In this document: piece by piece, positions 11,148-20,359 of the stretch
Position numbering within the stretch: position 1 is the stretch's first letter
Layout of the letters: each line of letters starts with the position of its first letter
Assembly (NCBI GenBank): GCA_010279815.1
Contig: QEOQ01000426.1
Coordinates: forward strand, 714,991 to 778,990
Direction: 5' to 3'
Source: Brachionus plicatilis
Taxonomy: Eukaryota > Rotifera > Eurotatoria > Ploima > Brachionidae
Length of the DNA stretch: 64,000 bases
Made by a program: the position numbers and the translations under genes
The notes under the pieces: generated by a model
What the model saw: the letters and a program-made list of their open reading frames with translations, nothing else
Told to the model about the DNA's origin: nothing
The model's database searches: none

Positions 11148-11959
11148 TCCATTTAATTTTATTCATGGAACATTGAACATCCTGAACATAACTATAATAA
11201 ATTAAAAAATTTTTATTCCCAAATTAGCATCTTGAAATTTCCTGGTCAAATAAATTTTTAAATACATAGCTAATCTTAAATCAAGTTCCAAATAAGATGC
11301 ATGTTTTTCATGTGAAAAATGCAAAAATTGAATTTTCATAAATTGTTTTCAAGAGATTTTTAAACAAAATTATTCATTTTATTTTCCAAACAGTAATTAA
11401 CATTAAAATATTTTAAGATCTGTAAGTAACTTTTTTGCTTTAAAAGTTCAATTTCTGATTTTATATTCATGCATAAAATAAAAATTTTCTAAGTTGTTAA
11501 ACACTTTATGGTCATCCAGACAAAAAATAATAACAAATAGCTAAATTTCTTAGAAAGTCATTTTAAAGCCTTTTTTGACTTTTGTGACATAGGTCAAAAT
11601 GAAAACCAGTGTTCGATACATAGTGACATGTCACTAAAATCGAACAATTAAGTTAATAGATTTTATTCTATTTGTTTTTTCTATTTAAATATTTTTTATA
11701 ATTTTCAAAAAATGAAAAAAAAACAAAAGGAATTATTCACAAATAATCTTGTTTTCAATTATTAATTAATTCTCAAAAAATTTCAATTTTTAATCTTACT
11801 TGATCGTGTTGATCAAAGCAAATCGTTGAAACAAAAGGCAATTGTTGTTGAAAAATCTTGTTGGAAAATTCAAATGATCATTAAAAAATAAAATTTGCAT
11901 CTTGAAAAGCTCTTAAATTTATTTGATCTTTGAAAATTTCAATGACTTAATCAGATCAC
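11148..11959. other. Upstream region of opsin copy 2, with a palindrome
   Basis: AT-rich, no gene. A strong interrupted palindrome lies at 11611-11645: GTTCGAT, then AGTGACATGTCACT, then ATCGAAC. It is roughly 360 bp before the start codon of opsin copy 2 and has no counterpart above copy 1. It could be a regulatory site or a repeat end. Confidence 0.35.
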
Positions 11960-11967
11960 TATAAATA
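11960..11967 (+). promoter_or_regulatory. TATA-like box of opsin copy 2
   Basis: TATAAATA stands about 40 bp before the opsin 2 start codon, which would leave a 5' UTR of roughly 20 bases. It lies just outside the sequence shared with copy 1, whose upstream region has no equivalent. Confidence 0.4.
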
Positions 11968-12007
11968 AAGAAAAAAAAAGCTACATAACAAACAATTGAC
12001 AATCAAC

Positions 12008-15000
12008 ATGCTGAATTATTCTGAATATGATTTAATGAAAAGTTCTCCAGTTAATTGCGTCAATTTGAGAATAATTGGCACCTTTACCACTCTACTTTTT
12101 GCATCGTGTCTGCTGTTCAATTCAATACTTCTATGGGTTTTTTTAAAGTACAAAAATATGCGCTCGCCAACAAATATCTTCATTACAGCACTTACAATTT
12201 TAAATCTGGCCGGCTCAATAATTGAATTTCCTTTCATTATTGCAAGTAAATTTGCATGCAGGTAAACAAAAATTTTTGTTCATTTTAAAAACCAGTTTAC
12301 CGGTCTTTCGAGTTCAAAATAAAAAGTAAACATTTTTTGGGCTTTTTGATTGTTAAATTAAAAATTCAAATTAATTAATTGTTTAATTATTAATTTAAAT
12401 TTTAACTACCTGAAATATTTCAAAACGCATTCAAAAACTCTTTTTTTTCATTTTTTAATGATGCGTTAAAACATGTATTTAAATGCGTTTATTGAGGTTT
12501 TTAAAGGTTCAAAAAACGTTACTTAAAAACTCGTACAAACTTATAAACGTTTTGGAAACGAGTCATATACAGTACTGCTACGAAAAACTGTTTTTACGTG
12601 AAATTACGTAATTTTACGTAATTTCCGGTAATTTCACGTAATATTACGTAAAATTACCAAAGTAAAAAAAAGTAAATTTACCGGATTTTACGTAATTTTA
12701 CGTAAAATTACCGGAAATTACGTAATTTTACGTAAAAAGTAAAATTCCAAAAAATACTACTTTTTTTGAGAATTTTACAATATCAATTACCTTGAATTAA
12801 TTATAGATGACTTACATGAAATTAGTAGTAAATTAAGATATAAATTTAAAATTGCGTTCATCTATACTAAATTTATGTATTATTTTAGTTTTTTTCCCAA
12901 AGAGATTTATAGCAAATTTTACTAAAAATTGCGTAATTTCACGTAAAATTAAGTAAGAAATAGTAAGGAATGTTGAATTTTTTTTAAATTTTTTTATTAT
13001 TTAAATTAATTAAATATTTTGGAAAAGAAGCCAATTTTATATTTTTCTTACCAAATCATCATTTTTTTGGCCGTAAGCATTTTAGAACGATTTTACTATA
13101 AGTTACGTATTTTGATGTAAGCTTACGGAATTTTCAATAGACAATAAATTACTAATAAATGGTATGCAATAGACCGCAAGGGAATACGGTAATACTAATA
13201 AGTCAAAGTTTGACTTGACTTAAAAATTTTATCAATACCTGCTTCATCAGGATCTAAATCTCGTTACATTAACAGAGCACATAAGTCAAGATTAACAGTA
13301 ATTTGGAAGCAACTACTTTATTGGTATCAAATATGAATTAATTAAATCATTGATTTGACTTAAAAAAAAAAAAAATTAAGTCATTGACTTGACTTGACCT
13401 AAGACTTGTGACTTAAAAACAAGTCTGCTCTGGTCAAAAGCTTTTATGTTATTAGTATTACCGTATTCCCTTGCGGTCTATTGCATACCATTTATTAGTA
13501 ATTTATTGTCTATTGAAAATTCCGTAAGCTTACATCAAAATACGTAACTTATAGTAAAATCGTTCTAAAATGCTTACGGCCAAAAAAATGATGATTTGGT
13601 AAGAAAAATATAAAATTGGCTTCTTTTCCAAAATATTTAATTAATTTAAATAATAAAAAAATTTAAAAAAAATTCAACATTCCTTACTATTTCTTACTTA
13701 ATTTTACGTGAAATTACGCAATTTTTAGTAAAATTTGCTATAAATCTCTTTGGGAAAAAAACTAAAATAATACATAAATTTAGTATAGATGAACGCAATT
13801 TTAAATTTATATCTTAATTTACTACTAATTTCATGTAAGTCATCTATAATTAATTCAAGGTAATTGATATTGTAGTAAAAACGGTGGTGGTTGGTCAATA
13901 GATTTCAAACTATTATATTCTTAATGCCATCAGTAAAGGGAATCTTTTTAAAAATATCTTTTGATTATAAAAATTCAGTAATTTACAAAAGTATTGAATT
14001 TTTAAAGAAACGTGGTAGAAAAAGGCTACCTCGTGACGAAAATGGTAAAATTATTAGGCTAAATAAAAAATAAATGTTTTTATACAATTTTTTTGGCTAT
14101 TAAATCGAATTTTTTAATTTTAAATTTAATTTTAATTTTTAATTTTTAATCGAATTTAATTTTTACTCTTAGAATAAATACAAAAATTAGAATAAAGTTT
14201 AATTTTTATTTTTTTTTAATTTCGAATTTAACTCTACAATTTTTAAAGTATTTTGCAAAATAAATTCGAAATTATTTTAAGAATAAAATCAAAAATTTGC
14301 GCTTTCTCTTAGTTTAAAGTCAGACGTTAAGATTTATTCTAAAAAAAAAGCCTTTAAATGTCAAAATTCTTTTGTAATAAATCTCAATTATCAAAGTGTG
14401 ACTTGGACTTTTGACCAACTATTATATAAGACTAGAACTTCTTTGACTTAATAACTTTCTGTCAATCAATAATTAGGCACTTTTCAGAATTTTAAAGATT
14501 TTCTTAATTTTAGATTGTCTCTTTAATGATGATTTTTGATTAGTTTAATAAATTTAAAATAAAAAAGTAAAAATCAATCTTAAAAATAAAAGTAATTTAA
14601 AAAAAATTAATTATCAAATTTTTTTTCGCTAGAAATTAATGAATACTGTTATTTTTAGAAAAAAAATGTTCTAAATTTAACTGCTATTTAAATTTTTTTA
14701 AATGAATAAAAACTATCAATATCAATTATCAAACCGGTTCAATTTTAAAACTAAATAAAAGCCCATCTTTTAAATTTGTTTCTAAAATTTTCTAATTAAG
14801 ATGGATTTTTCACCACACTGGCTGCGTATTCAGTGCATTCATTATGTATTTCATAGGATGCTTGAGCATTTATTTGTTGGTGGCGATTTCATTCGAAAGG
14901 TTTTACTAAAATTTATTAAATTAAAATAAAAAATTGAAAAAAAATGTAGGTATTATATCACAAAAAATCCGCTTGCAAATTCCAAGAACAAAATTCAAAA

Positions 15001-15625
15001 AACTTATTTATCAATTTTGATGTGTGTTCTTGTTGCTTTAGTTTGGTCAGTGTTGCCAATAATCGGTTGGTCCTACTATTCACTAGAAGGCGCAATGACA
15101 TCATGTAGTGTCGAGTGGAAAGATCGAAGCCTTAATGTTGTGAGCTATAATCTAACTGTATTTTTGCTTGTATACTTTGTTCCATTACTGGCCATCATTA
15201 TGGTCAATTTTAAATTGATATTTATGATCCGAGGTCTTCAACAGATACTGAAAAAAAAGAATAGCATGGAAGGTCGTCGCATCATCATTGAAAGAAATGC
15301 AACTGTAGCTATGATCTTTTCAATAGTTGGTTTTATTATTTCATGGACGCCATATGCCATTTCATCTATGTACACGGCTTTTATTAATTCATCAGGCGTG
15401 CCACCTCTAGTCTCAACACTACCATCGCTTTTTGCCAAGTCGTCCATGCTTTGGCCTCCAGTTTTGTACATATTCTCCAATTCTAATATCAAAAACCTTG
15501 TGTTTAAAATGTTTAAGACCAAAAGAAAAGAGCGAAAAAATTCATGTAATTTTTGGAAATGTTTTAAAGAGAAAAATTTTAATTTTATTTTAATTTTCTT
15601 CAAGGTAATAGAAACAGAGAGATGA
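12008..15625 (+). CDS. Opsin, copy 2 (three exons)
   Basis: Tandem duplicate of the 720-4026 gene with the same structure: exons 12008-12261, 14801-14899 and 14950-15625, introns of 2539 and 50 bp, 342 residues. All opsin hallmarks match copy 1: C84/C170, ERY, E164, WTPY, K281, and the unusual PPVLY and NSN. Protein differences seen are V68A in TM2 and several in the C-terminal tail (KERKNSCNFWKCFKEKN in place of KKRRNSCNFWLCLKEKN, and ETER in place of EIEG at the end). The stretch from just before exon 2 to near the end of the TM core reads identical at DNA level, while exon 1 has four differences in 254 bp. Similarity begins only about 30 bp above the ATG, so promoters differ. Intact reading frames in both copies suggest both are functional. 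Confidence 0.9.
12570..12770. repeat. TTACGTAA-rich segment with CAGTRNTGCTACG end
   Basis: Starts with CAGTACTGCTACGAAAAACTG-like sequence after TATA, similar to the end CAGTGGTGCTACGATAACTG of the 58193-58348 element. It is followed by repeated words such as AAATTACGTAATTTTACGTAA that are themselves inverted copies of each other. Lies in intron 1 of opsin copy 2. Confidence 0.5.
12776..13874. repeat. 425-bp inverted repeat in opsin 2 intron
   Basis: Arms 12776-13200 and 13450-13874 are reverse complements with no mismatch noticed on reading, separated by a 249-bp loop rich in AAGTC/GACTT words. Part of the arm sequence (ATTAGTATTACCGTATTCCC, GCATACCATTTATTAG, ATGCTTACGGCC) is also in intron 1 of opsin copy 1, where the arms are imperfect. 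The intron transcript could fold into a very long double-stranded hairpin. An assembly duplication is not excluded. Confidence 0.85.
13891..14073 (+). other. Unrecognised short reading frame
   Basis: A 60-codon frame right after the inverted repeat, inside intron 1 of opsin 2. Its end reads SIEFLKKRGRKRLPRDENGK, a basic coding-like stretch with a GRKR core. No start, splice sites or family could be assigned, so it may be a fragment of a mobile-element protein or chance. Confidence 0.2.
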
Positions 15626-15689
15626 TCAAATTGACGAAAAAATGATTGAGTAGAATTTTAAATGAATTTAAAGTCTAATTGTTTACATC

Positions 15690-15882
15690 AATTCATTGAA
15701 TAAAAGATCGATTTTTTTTACAAACAATTTTGAAAAAAATTTTTTTTTTATTTTCTAAATCTCCATAACATGGCATTTTACATCAAATTATTCCAATTGA
15801 TTTGAAGATTAATTTTAATATCAAATGATAAATTCTTTAGATTGAAATGATATATTGAATTGATCGTCAACTTCAAGAATTC
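15690..15882. mobile_element. Right-end remnant of the 4134-4982 TIR element
   Basis: Collinear with about 4805-4982 downstream of opsin copy 1, including ATATTGAATTGATC and CTTCAAGA, and followed by the same GAAATGTT. The left part, minisatellite included, is missing. The junction falls at matching AAAAG words, which suggests a deletion after the duplication. Confidence 0.65.
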
Positions 15883-16059
15883 GAAATGTTAATATTTTTA
15901 ATTAAATAAAAAAATACAAACAACTCCACCGACTCCATAAGTTATGGTCATTCATTCATTCATTTAAAATTATCATCATTTAAAACGTTTTTAAATCTAC
16001 GACCGTTTAAAATTTAAAACTCAATTAATCTAATGATTATGATAATTTTTAAGAAATAA

Positions 16060-16338
16060 ATGTTAAAAATTACTAGACATGTTATGTCTAATAAAAGCTC
16101 ATTATCAAAATGATTGAGGATATGACTGCGAAAACCTAGTAATAGGTGCACTATTAGCCCTACTTATAGGTATAGCTAGACAAAGCCAGGGAGCCCTACT
16201 TATAGGTGCAGGTAGCCAATAATGTCTAGGTAAACCTAGTTATTTTATTTTTTTAAACAGATTTAAAGGAAAAAGACAAATTTATATGTATAATATAGAC
16301 TTTTATTAAGAAAAAAACTAATAAGAACATATTTAAGA
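16060..16338. repeat. Palindrome and CCTACTTATAGGT direct repeats
   Basis: AGACATGTTATGTCT at 16075-16089 is shared with 5538 and 39569. At 16130-16250 the word CCCTACTTATAGGT occurs twice about 40 bp apart, with related CCTAGTAATAGGTGCA next to it. Function unknown; likely remains of a repeat unit. Confidence 0.4.
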
Positions 16339-16772
16339 TAAGGATGAGAAAAAATTCTAATAGAAATTTGTAAAAATATGATTTCTTCAAAATTATCTTC
16401 ATATTTTAAACTTCATTAAGAACACAATTTTGGGCCTAAATCATCCAAAAAAAATGTTCTAAATTTAAGTTTAAGTTTCAAAGTTAATCAACAGTTTAAT
16501 GCCTCTGTCCATAATAGACCGATTAACACTTAATTTATTCAAATTTATATTAAAATTTAATACATAAAAAAAATAAAATTATAATTTAGTCATACCGTAA
16601 ACCCTAAAAAGTTATCCCGGTACAATTCCTAAATTTTTGATTTTATGCCCATTGTATAATTTTATTTTTGTATCCATTTTTGGGGGATAAATTAGACCGG
16701 TATAATTTTGGATTTGGACTGGTACAATTTTGATTTTAGAACTGTAAAGTCAAGATATTTATTAATTAAAAA

Positions 16773-16824
16773 NNNNNNNNNNNNNNNNNNNNNNNNNNNN
16801 NNNNNNNNNNNNNNNNNNNNNNNN
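16773..16824. other. Assembly gap (52 N)
   Basis: A run of 52 unknown bases inside the long inverted-repeat structure; the true gap length is not known. Confidence 1.
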
Positions 16825-17539
16825 TTAAAAATTAAAAAAAGAAAAAAAAAATTTTATTTAAAAATATGAAAAAAAAAGAAAAAAAACAAAACATCTCCAC
16901 TTGATCAACGAGATTACTTGCCTTTGTGTCATTCCAAACTGGTTTTTTTTGGAAAGCTTTCAAGGACGAACACATAACATAATAACCTTATAATCCAAGT
17001 TAATGATCAATCTTACTAAAGTTCTCGCCAAAATATAAAATAACTCTTAGATCGTGACAATTTACTGTAAATTATTTTAATATCAAAAATTTTAAAATCA
17101 TTTTAACAATCAAGTAGATTGATCAAAAATGTATTTGTTCCTTCTTTTTCAAAATATTTCCTGAGTAAATATTTAAAGTAACATCAAAATTTTTTGATGG
17201 AGGATTTTTTTTTAATTGTGCTTCTTTTAAATTGCTAAATCATAATAAACAAGTGCCAAAGCGATTTTAAAACGAAGCGTTAATTTTAGCGTTGAATTAA
17301 ATTCACATTTCCTCCTCAAATTGGCTCATTATAAAAGCTTTAAAATAATATATTTTGTTTTGTTGTATCAAAAAAAAAATTAGTAAAATTTTAATTCAAT
17401 TTTCTGACAATGGTTAAATTTTTATTAAGATACTTTTCTTGAAACAAAGTTTTAAAGATATACATATAATACATGTAAAAGAAGTTATTTACCATCTTCT
17501 GGCTTACTTGGATTTATTGGAATTAATTTAAGACTTTAA

Positions 17540-18030
17540 AGGTCTCCCTGGTCATAATTGAACCATTGCTATATCAACTTTTTAATGAGTGCTTAAAGTT
17601 AAATAGTATTCCCGAAAAATTGTTCAAAGTGGCAATATATGAGTCATTAATAATAAATGAGTGATTTAAGATCTTGTTTCAAAAATTTTTGAATAGCTTT
17701 TAGCTTATAAAAACTCAATCTACTACTAATCATTTTTCCTTAAATAACCAGCATTGTTTTAGACCTGGACACTCATGTCAAGCCGCACTTCATGAATACC
17801 TTAGTGATTTATTCTTAGCCATACACAAAAGCCTAACAATTTTATCATTATTTTATGATTTTAGAAAAGTGTTCGATTTAATTGATTCAAATCTTTTTCC
17901 CCCAAAGTTATTTCATTATGGGTTTTAAAACGATAAATCTGAGCAAATATCTCTAAAATTAAGATTACCGCCAGCATCAGTCTTTGTTCCACTTCTTTTT
18001 CTTGTTTTTGTAAATGACTCGCCCTTAATG
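17540..18030 (+). pseudogene. LINE reverse transcriptase relic
   Basis: Reading across frames gives IPEKLFKVAIYES, then HCFRPGHSCQAALHEYL, then LSLFYDFRKVFDLIDSNLF, then FVPLLFLVFVND. These are successive RT blocks of jockey/CR1-type LINEs: the IPxxWKxA block, QxGFRxxxS, the DFxKAFDxI block with the first catalytic Asp, and the GPLLFLxYVND block. The YADD block is not visible. The relic carries frameshifts and stops. Confidence 0.8.
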
Positions 18031-18251
18031 CTAATGTTATTGGTTTTTTGTAACAAAATTGATGTTAACTGGTCAAAAACTTTTTGTATGAACTTTTTCT
18101 ATATAAATATCAATATAGTGGATAAAATAAATTTAAGTGAAAAAAAGATCACAATTTACTTCTTTTCAAAATTTGCTTGTAGTAATACTTTAATTTTAAA
18201 CAAAAAATTTTTCAAAATTATTTTACTGCACCAAAAATTTTTAAATTATAC

Positions 18252-18606
18252 GGCATCTTGAAGTTTAGGATCAAAACAATCAGATCAAAAAGTAATTTTT
18301 TTATAACTTTTGAATGGTATTTGATTAAATCTCTCTGCAAAATGCTAAATAATGCAAAAAACATGCTGAATATTAGAATAGGCTATGTAAAAACTCTGCA
18401 ATTAAATTGCGCAGTTGAATTAAATACTTTTTAATGACATGCATTTTCCTGCAAAATTGCAGAGTTTTTGCAGAGCCTCACACAATATTCAGCATGTATT
18501 TTGCATTATTTAGCATTTTGCAGAGAGATTTATTCAAATACCATTCAAAAGTTATAAAAAAATTACTTTTTGATCTGATTGTTTTGATCCTAAACTTCAA
18601 GATGCC
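18252..18606. mobile_element. 355-bp palindromic TIR element with exact 8-bp duplication
   Basis: Ends GGCATCTTGAAGTTTAGG and reverse complement; the inverted similarity runs more than 100 bp inward. Both flanks are AATTATAC (18244-18251 and 18607-18614). The middle contains TGCAGAGTTTTTGCAGAG-type words, also seen in the middle of the 20045 and 58694 elements. No coding capacity; the two short frames on it are by-products. Confidence 0.9.
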
Positions 18607-19072
18607 AATTATACCTATTAGTAAAAAAATTATTTAAAATTTTCTGAATTTTAATAAACTTCAAAGCCATCATTTGGATATTTTTACTCGAGACTGATTA
18701 ATGGCTTTGTGATCAAGAGATGAATATCACATCTTAAATTAAAATTTTTAACTCTATCAACTTTATTTCTACAGATTGATATAAAATTTTAATTTTAAGT
18801 ATTAAAATGTTACATTTTTGACTAAATTTTAATTTTATTTTTTTTATGTATTAAATTTTAATATAAATTTGAATAAATTAAGTGTTAATCTGTCTATTAT
18901 GGACAGAGGCATAAAACTATTGATTAACTTTGAAACTTAAACTTAAATTTAGAACATTTTTTTTGGATGATTTAGGCCCAAAATTGTGTTCTTAATGAAG
19001 TTTAAAATATGAAGATAATTTTGAAGAAAACATATTTTTACAAATTTCTATTAGAATTTTTTCTCATCCTTA

Positions 19073-20044
19073 TGCATAATTACGAATCAAAGAGTTATAT
19101 AGCAAAAAAAATTAGATAATTAATCTTAAAATTTAAAAAATTTAAAATTATTAAAAAAAAAAATAAAAATTTTGATTATTTACAAAAATAATTGTTATGA
19201 TCTCTTGATCATTTTAAATTTAATTGTAATAATTAGCATATAAATTTGATGGAAGCAAAGAAAGGAACCATTTCGGTTTAGCTGTTAGTTGGTGGAATGC
19301 GTTTATTTTAAAATCGAATTTAATTTTAAATTGTATAGAATTTATAGTTTGATTCGAAAATTCGGTTTGATTTTTTAGGATCAAATATTAAATTCAATTT
19401 TTAGTATTTTATTTAAGATCTGAATTAAAAAAATATTTTAAGAAAAATAGCAAAGTGAAGTATCTATTTGGTGACTCTACTTTTCAAAATTTGTTATTTT
19501 CTTGTGAAGCAGATCTTTTTTTGAAATTATAATCATAAAAGGAATAACTTGTTAGAATAATTAAAGAAAATTTATTTAGATGCCTTCAATTACACAAAAA
19601 ATCAATAAAGAATAATACCAATTTACCGCTCAAGCTCATTGCTGGAATCTTCTAGGTGTCCTAGGTATTCATTTTCTCACCTTCGTCTAAGTTAGCTTTC
19701 AATCTTATTTTTTTATTGATAAATTTAAGGTAAAATATTAACGCTGAAAATAAAAATAAGTAATGTCAAGTACTTGTTCTATTTAAAACTTAATAATTAG
19801 CTTGGTTGATGTTCTGATATTTGACCACTTAATGATTTATGGAAAAGGGTTAATTTTTAGGCCTCAAAGGGTTAAACAGATTTAACCGGATAAGTCAAAA
19901 AAATTACACACTCAATTATTCTATTTAACCCATTAAACCATAAGACTATAAGGGGATCTATCAAAATATAGAAAAAAAATATAGAAAAAAATATATAATC
20001 AAAAATAAAGAATTTTATTTAATATAAAAATGTCAATATGTAGA
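19073..20044. other. No gene seen
   Basis: AT-rich. A less AT-rich spot at 19625-19685 contains the palindrome CCTAGG in TAGGTGTCCTAGGTATT; not interpreted. Confidence 0.4.
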
Positions 20045-20357
20045 GGGACTGTGAAGTTATTTTCAATTCAGAAAAACTTGAATAACTTTTTTACTAAAAG
20101 ATAATTTAGTTCTATAAAATGCTCAATTCATTAAAATAAGTCTGCTAAATACTCTGAAATTTTATGCATTTTGCACGCCATTAAAAAGTATTCAAATCAA
20201 TTGTGCACTTACTTTGCAGAGTTTTTGTAGACATATATTTTCGGATTAAGCAAAGTTGCTTAAACATCAATCATTTTACAGAACTAAATTATTACTTATA
20301 TTAAAAAAGTTATTCAAATTTTTCTGAATTGAAACGATCGAATTGAAATGAACTTCA
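20045..20357. mobile_element. About 310-bp inverted-repeat element
   Basis: Ends GGGACTGTGAAGTT and reverse complement of GACCCGGTGAAGTT, followed inward by matching AATTCAGAAAAA, TTGAATAACTTTTTTA and AATTTAGTTCT on both sides. The centre has ACTTTGCAGAGTTTTTG. It fits the GGnnnnKTGAAnTT family but no target duplication was found, so it is older or its ends are misplaced. Confidence 0.6.
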
Positions 20358-20359
20358 CC

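Larger units (their letters stand above)
16339..19072. mobile_element. 2.7-kb structure with about 253-bp inverted ends
   Basis: About 16339-16592 and 18820-19072 are inverted copies of each other with few differences (for example GGATGAGAAAAAATTCTAAT on the left and its complement on the right; GGCCTAAATCATCC; CCTCTGTCCATAATAGAC). Between them lie an assembly gap, a LINE RT relic and a 355-bp TIR element. It may be a DNA transposon with long TIRs that was invaded by others; no transposase was found. Confidence 0.6.

Noticed and set aside
18434..18637. Frames on the 18252-18606 element (also 18028-18261)
   Set aside because: They lie on or across a palindromic noncoding element and have no family features.
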